Assembly (NCBI GenBank): GCA_951213105.1
Contig: OX578146.1
Coordinates: forward strand, 110,037,776-110,101,775
Direction: 5' to 3'
DNA length: 64,000 nt
Origin: Amaurobius ferox
Lineage: Eukaryota; Arthropoda; Arachnida; Araneae; Amaurobiidae
The position numbers were made by a program, and so were the translations under genes. Under the pieces are notes generated by a model, which saw only the letters and a list, made by a program, of their open reading frames with translations, made no database searches and was not told the origin of the DNA. Positions 10,883-22,242 of the stretch are shown here, in pieces. Numbering within the stretch: the first letter of the stretch is position 1; each line of letters begins with the position of its first letter.

Positions 10883-11600
10883 GTGAGTTAATAATTTTTC
10901 TTATACATACTCAATGTTTGATCTCAATATATTAAGAACAAAAATATGTTAGAGATTTTCATTTAGTGAATAAAATTTATTCTTATATATTAGCTAAAAA
11001 TCATATTTTTGTACTTGCTGAACAGTATTTTATGCAATAAAAATTGTTTATGGTGCTTTACTGTAATTGTTGTTTGAGAAATAGTCCAATATGTTCATTG
11101 TCATTACTAAATTATGTTTCTACTAATGTTTACTACAACATATTTGGGTTCTCAGTTATATTCCTTATTATTTATTAGTCTAGTGCTTACTATTTACCAA
11201 GCAATAATGGTTCACGATAGCATTCACTCCATATTATATTTTGATATTATGCTACAAAAATAAAAGAGATTAAAGAAGAGTTTGATTAACATTTTAAAGG
11301 ATATTTCATATATTTAACAGAGATAATATTATAATATATTTTACAATATGCCCTAAGCTAGACTTTTGAAATGCAGAAATGCAAAAAACTATATTCTAAA
11401 ATTATGTCAATTTATCAAAAAGAGAGATACACTTGATTCCCAATCCTACAAGATGGTAATACTGCTAATATTAAGAATGAATTAATTTCTAGGGTTAGTT
11501 TACAAAATGAAATCAATCTGCTTGAAATTACATTAATCAAATATAAGTTGTATTGATATCGAAATCAAAAATGTAATTTCAATTTCAATTAACAATGCAT
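10883..11600 (+). other. Intron, cassette 3 (signal peptide to Ig1), first part
   Basis: AT-rich intron sequence with no feature recognised before the 149-bp tandem repeat. The later parts of the same intron (to 14572) are listed separately. Confidence 0.6.
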
Positions 11601-12186
11601 TAATTTAGTATATTTTACACTTTTCCGTAAAATATATTTTGTTAAAAGTGGGTTTTTATTTTTGAGTATTTTACTGCATTAAAATTACATATTTTCAAGC
11701 ACATTATTATTTGACTTGCGTACTGTCTTTTTACTTTCCCCAATTTCATTAATTTAGTATATTTTACACTTTTTCGTAAAATATATTTTGTTAAAAGTAG
11801 GTTTTCATTTTCGAGTATTCTACTTTATTAAAATTACATGTTTTCAAGCACATTATTAATTGACTTGCGTACTGTCTTTTTACTTTTTCTAATTTTATTA
11901 ATTTAGTATATTTTACACTTTTTCGTAAAATGTATTTTGTTAAAAGTGGGTTTTCATTTTCTAGTATTCTACTTTATTAAAATTACATATTTTCAAGCAC
12001 ATTATTATTTGGCTTGCGTACTGTCTTTTTACTTTCCCCAATTTCATTAATTTAGTATATTTTACACTTTTTCGTAAAATGTATTTTGTTAAAAGTGGTT
12101 TTCATTTTCTAGTATTCTACTTTAATAAAATTACATATTTTCAAGCACATTATTATTTGACTTGCGTACTGTCTTTTTACTTTCCC
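11601..12186. repeat. 149-bp tandem repeat, four copies
   Basis: TAATTTAGTATATTTTACAC recurs at 11601, 11750, 11899 and 12048, an exact 149-bp period. Copies are highly similar, and each contains the short palindrome TTTTACAC..CGTAAAA and ends ACTGTCTTTTTACTTT. Confidence 0.9.
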
Positions 12187-12191
12187 TATAA

Positions 12192-12618
12192 TAAATGCAA
12201 TGTATAGGGAAGTATTGAAATAGGATCGAAAATCAAAACTCGAATTTTCTACGGATTATCACGATCTACTATTTTTAACACGATGCCTGTATGTGTGTCT
12301 GTCTCTGTGTCTCTCTCTGTGCCTAACTGTATTGATTAAACGTTTGCTTTATACGTAATTTTTTACGACAAAACGAATAAGACCATTTTCATTACTCGAG
12401 GACTTTTGAGATATATAAGGTTTCAGACATTTGAGGAGTTGGCAGCATGTTTTAAAACACTTTAAGTTGCCAAATGAATAGAAAGATGTATTGAAACTGT
12501 AAATTGGATATAATATCCAATAAGTACACGCATTACATTGAAGAAATTAAACTCTATCATGGATTAAGAAAGCGAAAATGCATTCTGTAGCTAAAGTCAT
12601 GTGCTGCCCAAATCAGAT
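12192..12618 (-). repeat. Dispersed hairpin-ended repeat family, shorter inverted copy
   Basis: Begins AATGCAATGTATAGGGAAG, with a CTGTGTCTCTCT microsatellite in the middle, and ends GTAGCTAAAGTCATGTGCTG then CCCAAATCAGA. It abuts the 149-bp array. The stretch 12619-13249 after it is unremarkable. Confidence 0.65.
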
Positions 12619-13249
12619 GTTTAATTTTCTTTTATAAAGTTATTTGTTTAATTATATTTACTAATCTGTAGTTAAACTTTTTACAAGCAAGTTTTACAAG
12701 CAACCAGTTGTGTCTTCTTTAGAAAATGTCTCACATTAAAATTAAAATGTTTGTACTAATCTTATCTGCTAAATCCTGAGATGTTCAATATCAAACTGTG
12801 GGATCAGGTCAGATAGCAAGCTGCTAGTGCTAAATTATGAAACCTTCCCAGTTATGTAATGTGATCACGCCACAGCTTTTCTTCAAAAGTTATACATAAT
12901 ATTCATTTGGCAGTCTAATCGCACCTATCTGTTACAAAAAACAATATATTTCATATGAAACCTCATGGACACAGATTCTGTTAACATCTGAAATGTTTTA
13001 TTCATACTTTCATCCTAGTTTATAGAAAAATTAATATATTTTGATATTCAAATCTACCATTTTACGCCCCATATTATATAAAATATAAAATTAATAGTAT
13101 TTCAAAAATAAAATACGCTTTTATCTATTACTGTTTATTATTAATCTGTGAAAGTTTGTCAAATTTGATGTGTTGCCTTTTATACCATTTTTAACTAATG
13201 AACGTCTTTAATAATTAAAATTTTGGGACTGTTCCATTCGAATATCATA

Positions 13250-13660
13250 CATGTTCTTATTATTCCATATAGTTATATTTCTTCTTCAGTATTTTTTTAT
13301 TTCTTATTCCATACTTTTATATTTCTTATTTCTTATTTTTATATTTATTATTTCATATTCTTGTACTTTTTATACCATATTCATATTTCTCATTTCATAT
13401 TTTTATATTTCTTATTCCATTTTCTTGCATTACTTATACCAAATTCTTAAATTTCTTATACAATATTCCTATATTTCTTATTCCATATTCTTATATTTCT
13501 TATTCCATATTACTGTGTTTCTTATACCATATTGTTATATTTTTACTCCACATTCTTATGTTTCTTATTTATTACTATTTATTTCTTATTCCATACTTTA
13601 TATTCCATTTTTCTTATTCTTATACTTCTTATTCCAATTTCTTATATTTTTATTCCATAT
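13250..13660. repeat. ~25-bp AT-rich minisatellite
   Basis: Many imperfect copies of TTATTCCATATTCTTATATTTC. The open frames across this stretch (Phe/Ile/Tyr-rich) come from the repeat and are not genes. Confidence 0.85.
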
Positions 13661-14399
13661 AGTTTAGTCCCACCCGCATAATAACTAGTGTTAGAGAGAA
13701 GATTTTGGCTTTTTATAAGCTTTATTTCGTAAATTGTTTATTTATTTAAAAGTTTTCGTAAAAATTTTTAAAATGATTATTTTTTCAAATTGGCAACAGG
13801 TTAGTTATGCCTATGAATAGGGTGCATTCGACTGATATTTAGTAGATTCTTGTTTTCGATAGAAAATAATGAATAGTGAATTTACTCGCCTAACGGACAA
13901 ATTTCAGAAAAATTAAACTGATAGTTTTTCAGCTAAAGGACATATAAACTTCCATACAAACAGTTATACATGCAGACACACACACACGGATGCCACGTTA
14001 AAAGAGTTTATTAGTGTTCCAGATGTACAAAACGTGTAAATTTATTTTAAATTTGAATTGAAAATTTTGACTCCATTTCAATGCCTTTCTATAAAAACAC
14101 TATAAATTGTAAGAAAATAAATGATTATTATTTACAGTAAAATATGTATTAAAAATTTTTCTGCGAAATTTCGACACCGCATTACGAGCAGTAGACATGC
14201 AAGATGTGCTTAGAATTTTGATTAGAGTTTAGTCCCACCCGCATAATAACTAGTGTTAGAGAGAAGATTTTGGCTTTTTATAAGCTTTATTTCGTAAATT
14301 GTTTATTTATTTAAAAGTTTTCGTAAAAATTTTTAAAATGATTATTTTTTCAAATTGGCAACAGGTTAGTTATGCCTATGAATAGGGTGCATTCGACTG
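13661..14399. repeat. Pair of identical 174-bp direct repeats around a 391-bp core
   Basis: 13661-13834 and 14226-14399 appear identical, beginning AGTTTAGTCCCACCCGCA and ending GGTGCATTCGACTG. The 391-bp core holds a decayed forward copy of the dispersed family (~13915-14050, with an ACACAC run and CACGTTAAAA). The termini are not TG...CA and no target duplication was seen, so a small LTR-type element is possible but unproven. 14400-14572 is ordinary intron. Confidence 0.75.
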
Positions 14400-14572
14400 T
14401 AAAGTCTTAACTAATTAAATGATTAACAATCAGAATTGTGCTTATCGATAATGTAGTCGAATTTCTTAAAAACCCCGTAAAGCCCCTCGGAGTTGGCGAG
14501 CAAGCAGGGGCGGAGCTCCTAGTATTTTAAAATGCTATATTAGCTGCACTTACATGCTTTTATTTTTTGCAG

Positions 14573-14857
14573 GTGCTTCTCCAAAGATTCAACCCTTTAG
14601 TGTTCCGGATCACTTAGTTGAAGGCAGTTTTGCCAAACTTGGATGCGTAGTGAGCAAAGGAGATAGCCCTTTCCATTTTAAGTGGTACAAAGATCAAACT
14701 GAAATACAAAATGACTCTGACTTTGAATTAAACAGCTTGAAAGAAGTATCGTTTCTGACTGTAAAGAAACTGGCAGGCCGCAGTAGTGGAAATTTTACTT
14801 GTACTGTTGAAAACAAATATGGGAAAGACAGCTATAGCGTATCGTTGGTGGTTGAAG
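14573..14857 (+). CDS. sDscam: sDscam-beta cassette 3, Ig1 exon
   Basis: A 285-bp exon, phase 1 at both ends (acceptor TTGCAG, donor G|GTAAGA), encoding a whole Ig domain: ASPKIQPFSVPDHLVEGSF, the first cysteine in KLGCVVSKGDSPF, the tryptophan in FKWYKD, and RSSGNFTC with the second cysteine, ending SLVVEG. The aspartate usual in DxGxYxC is a serine here (SSGNFTC), so the tyrosine-corner/salt-bridge motif is weaker than in the other cassettes. The disulfide pair and tryptophan are intact, so the domain should still fold. Confidence 0.92.
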
Positions 14858-15309
14858 GTAAGACAACGATTACACCAATTCCAACAAAAAAAGTGATATG
14901 TTTATCATTGTAATTTGTAAAAGTAATTTTCCTTTCCTGAAATATATGATTTTAAAATACTTTTATTTTGTTTGTTATATGTTTGATTTTCTGTGAATAT
15001 CTAGTTAAAGAAGTCAAGCACAATTCATACAAATGTGTGTTCAATATGTAGCAAGTATTTCACAATGACAGGAAGTGGACACGTTGTTTTACGATATAAA
15101 TTGTGCCATTGTGAAGACAGAGGTGTGCCAGGCCAAGATATTATAGCAACGTCATGTGTTAATTTAAAACATCAGACCGCATTATTCAATAGCACATTTT
15201 AACACCGCAGTAACAAATAAATTAAAGATTACCTATATATTTAAGCCTGTCAAAGACAGGGAAGCCAATATTCTTAAAACGTAAGTTGCTATTTTATTTT
15301 AATAAATTT

Positions 15310-15900
15310 TATTTTGTTTAAAAATGTATGGCGCTTAGTATCGAATATCGTCGTTTTATCCAAAAATTGGCTAAGTTAGGTTTTGTCCCATGATCGATGT
15401 TAAAAATTTGCAAAATTTCAATCATTGTGAGGCTTCTGAAGGGTCTGTAAAGACTTTTAGACACCCCCCTCCCCCCACACACAAATATTGTATGTCTCAT
15501 AGGAGAAATCGAAAATCTTGTTTCGGTGGGTTCCGTCCGTTGTAGATTTTATAAGTGAGCAAAGATTCATCTTTTTAGGTCAGCAGGGGGGAGGAACTTC
15601 TGGAGGGCGTAAAAAGAGATTTCGAAAACTCTACCCACTGGGTGAATAAAAAATCTGGCTCCGTTTAGTTCTGTCCCGTGGTTGATACTATGCGAGTGCA
15701 GAAGTTCAACCTTCTAAGTAACCGCGGGAGTTTCTGGAGAGTCTGAAAAAACATTTTGAAAAAAAAAAACATTAACACTCCCCCCCCCCCCTTGGAGAAA
15801 ATAGAAAATTCGTCTGTATTGGGTTTTATCCCAGTTCGATACAATGAGTGTTCAGCCCTTTAGGTCATTGGCGGTTTCTGAAGGATTTGAAAAGTCAAAA
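15310..15900. repeat. Diverged ~140-bp tandem repeat, about four units
   Basis: Units share GAAAATC/TAGAAAATTCGTC, GGTTTTGTCCCATGATCGAT or GTTTTATCCCAGTTCGATAC, and CTTCTGAAGGGTCTG or TTTCTGAAGGATTTG, with poly-C tracts between them (15465, 15780). A TATGGCGCT occurs at 15327. The flanking intron, 14858-15309 and 15901-17639, shows no recognised gene. Confidence 0.6.
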
Positions 15901-17639
15901 GTACGTTAAACTATTATAATATGGACATAATTACTTTATAAATGAATACTGCATATTTATGTTGTTTTGTCTAGAAAAATAGAAAATCAAAGGACACAAA
16001 AACAGTACTAATGATATTATTTAAAATTAATTCCAAATTCAAAAGTTCATATTTTGTAAATTTGTATCTTATTACTCATAAATTTCCAGTTACTGCTAAA
16101 ATAAATTTTTCTATGAAAAATATACCCAGTCTTTGCTTATCCATTAAAAAGTAAAGATCATTAAATAATTATTTAACACATTTCTTAATATATTATAAAA
16201 GAAAAAGAAGATTAATAAGAATTAAAGTTAGAGAATTTTTTGAAGCCTGAAATGAATTTTATTTTGAAGCACTATCATTATGAATCGATCAATATATTAC
16301 ATTCAGGCACTTTGGCTTGTTGGTAACCGGAGTCCTCTTTTATGAATATACCTACAGAAAAGATGTCTTGAATGGCAAAGCCTTAGCTACCTATTATATT
16401 TGCAAATATAGTGTGCAGACACATTTGGGCCATGAGCCTAGGCTCCCCATTTATCAACGGATTTATGTGCATAACCATAATACTAAGTAAAGTTTTTATC
16501 TCCTGAGATTCAATAATAAGGAAACATATGTTAATGTCATTAGCAATGATATCTTTCTTTCAAACACAAACAAGTATATCCGAAAAAATATTAAAATAAA
16601 GTTCAACTGAAGCAGTTGGTGGTCAATGAATACCAATTATTACCATCTTATAATCAATAATTTATTATTGCATAATTTCATATATCTTAATAAACATATT
16701 AAGTAGTGAGTGTAATAAAGGGTATCTCAAAAGTTCTTAAATTCAAAGTTTAGAATTTTATTGTAGGGTAGAGACTAAACATGATATTTCTTAATGCCAC
16801 CTGGAAATTGTGGGTGAGGTTAAAGCATACTTCTTACCATGGTTGGTGCCATGTGATCTATTATCTACACGAGTAAAGACAGATAAATGTGAGTCTATCA
16901 ACAGATGATCTTCAGGAGAGACAAAATCATATGTCTAGAGGTATATTTTGAATGTAAGATTAGTAACACTAGACTACTGTCAGTATTATTAAAATACTGT
17001 AACAGCAGAGTAGTAATATTAGTAACAATAGCTCTAACGTTGTTCAAAAGCTCTGTTATAATGAATATCGCTAGTTTCTGCCTCGTAAAATCTTGAGTTT
17101 TCTTTACTGAAAAAGGAAAATTGGAAAAAGTAAGTTGTTTTTATTTAGAAAACACAATGCTTTATGAATATAAAAAAATAATAAGAGTTTCACTAAAATC
17201 ACAAGCACTAATATTATATCTGTGGAATATGTTTCGCGAACTTCAGAACCCAACTGTGACCAAACGGTTCACTGTCTGGCTTTCAAATCAATAGAAGCTG
17301 GGCCTTGAGATCTTTGTATAGGCACACATGTTTTCACTGGTTTGGAAGACATTTCATGTCCCTCTTAAAGTAGTCCTAGTGTGAGTAAAAAGAGCTGTAG
17401 AGAGTCACAACTATCCAATTAAAGTATATTTGAGAGTTTCAAATATGAATTGAAAAGTATTAATATTAGATATTTTATATAGAAAGAAAACTCTCTAACA
17501 GTGCAGCTGAATTTCTATTTCCTGCAGGATAGCTGAGTGCATATTTTTTACGGTATGGGTCTGCCTTATTCACAGTTTATTTAGTTCATACATTCTTACA
17601 TGGTGTTGTCATATGGAAAAATATTCTTCCTGAGGATTC

Positions 17640-18300
17640 CAACACATTGTAAAGGTCTCACTATCCCGTCGGGATCGAACCGTAAATCTTTAAACTAGCC
17701 AGTCGATGATCTAACTGTTGAGCTACTAGAACAAGATTTCAACTTCTTCTCGTCTAAGTGGATTCCATAATATCATCCTTCTGTAGCTAGATAGGCGTGC
17801 AACTGCCGATCTGAACGACCATCTTCGTAGTCTCTACTTTTGCCTTTTTATCTAGACTTGCATTCTGTCTGGTCGTGATTTTGATCTTGACCTCCACCAG
17901 CATTGCATCTAATTTGCATGATTAATTTCTTCGGGCCCATTGTATATCCTTAGTTCTCTTAGTCGGGTATAGAACTGCGGATATTCGAACTGGTCAGCTG
18001 ATGATTTAACCATTAAGCTATTGGGATAAGATTTCAACTTCTTTTTGAAGTCAATTCTTCAACATTTTAATAGAACTTCTATTCAAAATCTGCCTCTTGC
18101 GGAGTAATGCATAGTAAGCTTCTGAAGCGTCTGTGTCGCATTATTCGTATTTATATGTTTTGATATGGACAGGTTGTAAAAGAACTCACTGTCCAAACTG
18201 GGATTTGAACTTCGAACTAATCTTCGAACTGGCCAGTCGACGCTTTAAACATTGACCGGAATTTCTAGTTCTTATTGTCAAAGTGGACCCTACAAGATGC
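17640..18300 (-). mobile_element. Cluster of three tRNA-derived SINE fragments
   Basis: Three minus-strand tRNA-like heads. The best (~17770-17660) has an A box like TAGCTCAACAGTTAGA and a B box GGTTCGATCCC. Two more degraded heads lie at ~18060-17960 and ~18300-18195. Each shares the leading segment seen upstream of the head in the + copy at 37930. These are pol III retroposons, not functional tRNA genes: the acceptor stem and anticodon arm do not form well. Confidence 0.65.
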
Positions 18301-18545
18301 GTGGTTGTGTTCACAATCACGCTCAGAGTGGTTCTCTAATTTCACTTACATCTGAAGTATATCATTGGGAATTCATATAATTAGTATTTTGTCCTATAGT
18401 AAATTTATATATTTTGAGTATGAGAACTTTTGAGAAACATTGTAGTAGTATTAATATTAACACGTAGCCTAGAAATGTTCCATATAAAGTTAAAATATAT
18501 AATGATCTTTCAAATTTAATATTGAAAATTGTTTTTATCTATTAG

Positions 18546-18665
18546 CGCCGCCTAAGTGGATACAGGAACCAGAAGATATCGAAGGGTTAGTTGGAACTAC
18601 TATAATTTTGAACTGTTTTACTGGTGGTTATCCTCATCCGAAAACAACATGGAGGAAAATGAAAG
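18546..18665 (+). CDS. sDscam: sDscam-beta cassette 3, Ig2 first-half exon
   Basis: 120 bp, the same length as the cassette 2 counterpart, phase 1 at both ends (acceptor TATTAG, donor G|GTACTT). It encodes APPKWIQEPEDIEGLVGTT, the first cysteine in LNCFTGGYPHP, and the tryptophan in TTWRKMKG. The second half is at 21020. Confidence 0.92.
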
Positions 18666-19448
18666 GTACTTAAAAATGCAGGAATGTTTTTGGAAATTCT
18701 ATACTTAATTGTTGTTTCTGGAATATGTATATGTGACTGATTGCATATCATAAATATTGAAAAAGTGTTCTTATTATAATTTTGTTATTAATTTACTTTT
18801 GCTTTTTCATTACTGATAACAATTTTTTGTTCTTAATAATTTTATTTCGGTTTTAGTTGTGTATTTCAAAAGAAAAGTACACACATTAATGTGAACTGTG
18901 TACAGTGAATGACATTTAATATTAGATAGCACGCAGTAGCTACACAAAAAGTGCATTGCAATTAAAACTGTTGTAGTTTAGATGCTTTCTTCATATGTTT
19001 GACTTAAAGAATACGGAATAAATAGTGAATAAATGCATTTTAAATTAAGAAGTATATATAATTATTGTAAACCAAACTTTTATGTACATAATCGGTTGAA
19101 AATGCAGTTTTTAGAAAAATTGATTGTAAATCACCATAGCGTAAAATTCATCATAAATACCGTTTATATAAGGCTGCATGAGACTGCAATACTCTTATAT
19201 GAAACTGTAATATTTTTACATCCAAGGATCATAAAAAAATATATGGACTCAGAGGTACTATAATGCCCAGAAATATTAATTTTCGAGGCAAATCTAATCA
19301 AATGAATTTACTTATTTAATAATTAAATGATCAGTCTAATTTACTTAGCATACTACAATTTTACCCTTTGTGTACAAAACAACATTTTTTCTTCATTAAG
19401 TATATTGGGTAGCTATAGGCAATATTTTCGAGAGAATGAATGTTTATT

Positions 19449-19745
19449 AGAGACGAAATAGCCCAGTGGTTAAGGCACAAGGGTTGCATCCGGAAGACCC
19501 AAGTTTGATTCCCGGTGCAGTCCAAACTATCCCCGCGTCTGCGCGGAGTATGGGAACGATAAATATATGAGCTCGAAAGTTGTTCGGAGAGGTTGGTGGT
19601 ATGGGAAGGATAGTACGGTATCTGGGGATGTCACCCTCGCGGGGTTCTAGTCTAAATTGCGTGGCACTGTACCGACCGTCCAAACAGATACCTTACACAT
19701 TCGGGTAGATCGGAAGGTCTGGGTTGAAAGAAGGAAATAATGAAT
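19449..19745 (+). mobile_element. tRNA-derived SINE with shared 3' body
   Basis: The head carries A-box-like TAGCCCAGTGGTTAAGG and B-box-like AGTTTGATTCCCGG. The body from ~19549 to 19725 (GTGGTATGGGAAGG, CTAGTCTAAATTGCGTGGCAC, ACCGTCCAAAC, ACCTTACAC, GGTAGATCGGAAGGTCTGGG) aligns with the body of the 5S-headed element at 53918-54291. It is followed by a GAAAGAAGGAAATAATG tail. It lies in the Ig2a-Ig2b intron of cassette 3. The rest of that intron (18666-19448, 19746-21019) shows only a poly-G run near 19878. Confidence 0.8.
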
Positions 19746-21019
19746 ATTTAAAAATCAAATAAGTATTCATTTATTCTCTTTTTTATCTTAGAATGTCGAA
19801 ATAATTCCAAGATAAAGATCAAGAACGTATCCAGGGGAGATTTGGAGTCTGTCTCTCTTTCCCGATATCCTAAAAAAAGGGGGGGGGTATTTAATGGGTC
19901 ATATTTTGCATACAGAGAAGGGTGTTTTGCAAATATAACAGCGATGTTCGGTCCTAACAACTTAATGAGTTTGGCGACTAGTAAGTACCTTTCGATCTTT
20001 AGTGTTTCTTTCATATAAAAAGCATAATTAAAATATTATTAAATTGTTTTATCCTTAATACACGTTATGCCATATGGCTTTACAGTCCATTACGTTCAAA
20101 TATAAAATCTTAAATAATAAACAAAAAATTATAATTCTCAATAATTTCTTTCTTTATTTTGAGCTATTTGATCATTAACATATCGGAGAATAATCTGTGT
20201 AGAAAGTAAAATTTAGTTAAAAGTTTTAAATTTCGCGATCACTGAATTTGAATATTTTCAACACCAGCTAAATAAATAAGAGATAAATTAATATAAAAAT
20301 AAAATGTTTGCTAATTTCCAACAGTTATATTAGACGAAGTATAAATTTATGTGCATACAACTTGGTGACACTCGCATAATTCTTTAATTGATTTTGGCAC
20401 TACCAGGGTACTTTATATATTGGGAACTAATAAGTAATATGCTGATTACTTTCAATATTTAAATAATATATTGATTACTTTCAAGGTCATTTTTCTGTTG
20501 AAATATTTTTTGTGGTGAAAATGATAACATTAAAGATTACTATTAAGATTACATGTTAGAATTCGAAAGATTACCTAGGAGGTTATTACTTAAACCTTTA
20601 TGAAAACCACAAATATTCTCTTTATTTTAAATGAATTATTTTTTTGCATTACTAATGATTTTTACGAGTGAAATCGTAACACTCAGAATTTCAGTAACAA
20701 TGTGAAACTTTGCTTATTAGATTTGAATTTGCGACGACAGAACACATTGTTAATTGCGAAAATATAATACATTATTTCAATTTTTAAAGTAACTAATTAT
20801 TTTGAATTTAAGGAAAAGGTCGTTGTATGTAGAACATATTCTGTGTAGAATTTAGAACATATTCTGTGTATAATTTAGAATATATTTTGCAATTTTTTCT
20901 TAAATGTCTATCTGTAATTTCTAATTATACTGCACTAAAAAATGAAAATGCTTTGTGTGTTATACTGTATATGTTGAACACAATTTTCAGTAAATAAATA
21001 TCTATCAAATTGATTTCAG

Positions 21020-21169
21020 ATAACCCCAGTCCACATTCATTGGCTGTATCTAAGAATGGATCTTTCATAATACATTCGTTACTAGCTGAAGATGAAGGTG
21101 AATATGAATGCAAAGCCCAAAATAACGTAGGTCTACCTTTAAAGAAAGTCATTACACTTTCCGTGTTGG
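21020..21169 (+). CDS. sDscam: sDscam-beta cassette 3, Ig2 second-half exon
   Basis: 150 bp (acceptor TTTCAG, donor G|GTAAGT, phase 1). It encodes DNPSPHSLAVSKNGSFIIH, then EDEGEYECKAQNNVGLP with the second disulfide cysteine, ending VITLSVLG. It joins in frame to 18546-18665 and by phase to Ig3 at 30517. It is the last exon of cassette 3. Confidence 0.92.
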
Positions 21170-22121
21170 GTAAGTTATTTGAAAAAAAATATATAATGAG
21201 GAATTGTCTCGTTTTGTATGTAAAGACTTCAGGAAATAAATATTAAAATACCTTTAAGTGTTGATTATGTATCATTTTCTTTTGTGTATTAGCGAAAATT
21301 GCTCGACAATAAAATTTTCGATTTCCACATTTAGTATAGAAAACTTGAGCTTTGGATTTAAGTACAAATAAAATAATAATGCAATTTACAGCTGTTTCGA
21401 AGATACGCTGGATTCCCTTCATCAGCGCCATAATATAAATCCATAAATCCATTCCGTAATATAAATCTATACTATTGTATTTTTACTTTTGATATTCAAG
21501 TTATTGTAAATATATTTGGAGAACTGTCATGCAAAATGTAATATTATGAGGATGAACATAATTTAATTTGACATAAATTTTGCTTATAATACTCAATCTA
21601 ATATTAAAAATGTCTGTTATATTTATATCTCTATTGAGATCTTTTTTGTATATTGGCATAAAGGGTTTAGCAGTTCACGTATCGGGTTCCACATTAATTA
21701 TGTAAATTTATAATTGAATGTAAATTAATATTGAATTTTTACTTTTGATACTCAGATTATTGTAATGAATTTATAGAATTGAAGCATTCGTTTCATGCAA
21801 AATGTAGAATTCAATTTTGAAACATAGTGTATTTTATATCGCATATAAATTTTGATTTCAACTTTATCAATAATGTTTTATGAAATCTTATTTATACAAT
21901 AGAAGTGAACTTTCTGACTGATTTTAGTATCACTTTTCGTCACTGTATGGCGCCTGTTACCCGACAATGGAAGACTATTAAGCGTGATATGTATGCATAT
22001 GCTACTCTGTAACATCCTTTATAAATCTCCTTCTTTTACAGTGATGCTTAAGCACAGAGATTACGATAAAATGTAGTATATTTTTAAAGGATTGATGACA
22101 AACAACTGCTAAGAAGAAAGC
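21170..22121 (+). promoter_or_regulatory. Inter-cassette region: presumed promoter of cassette 4
   Basis: 952 bp between cassette 3 and the cassette 4 ATG. TATGGCGCC at 21946-21954 lies about 170 bp before the ATG, at the same relative place as the GGCGC motifs before cassettes 2 and 3. A five-codon upstream ORF (ATG 22095, stop 22110-22112) ends just before the start codon. The remaining sequence is AT-rich. Confidence 0.5.
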
Positions 22122-22242
22122 ATGTATCGTATAATCCATATATTTTTATCTAAGAAATTACGGTTTCGTCATATACCAATATTTACAGCTGTGATGTTTT
22201 TATCATGGATACGGAATACATCATCAAATACAAAAGAAGAAG
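22122..22242 (+). CDS. sDscam: sDscam-beta cassette 4, signal-peptide exon
   Basis: 121 bp, 40 codons plus one base: a long n-region with a basic stretch (KKLRFRH), a hydrophobic core (IPIFTAVMFLSWI), then a polar end (NTSSNTKEE). It is longer than the 23-24-codon signal exons of cassettes 2 and 3. Donor G|GTAAGT, phase 1, fits the acceptor at 24810. The start could be debated because the n-region is long, but no better in-frame ATG exists. Confidence 0.72.

Noticed and set aside
11601..12186. CRISPR-like regular repeat
   Set aside because: The 149-bp units are contiguous with no variable spacers, and the locus is eukaryotic.
13223..13667. Two overlapping open frames of 75 and 138 codons rich in Phe, Ile, Tyr and Ser
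   Set aside because: They are produced by an AT-rich ~25-bp minisatellite that is open in several frames; no start context or domain.
17660..17770. Genuine tRNA gene on the minus strand
   Set aside because: A and B boxes are present, but the acceptor stem and anticodon arm do not form properly, and related degraded heads lie alongside, as expected of SINEs.
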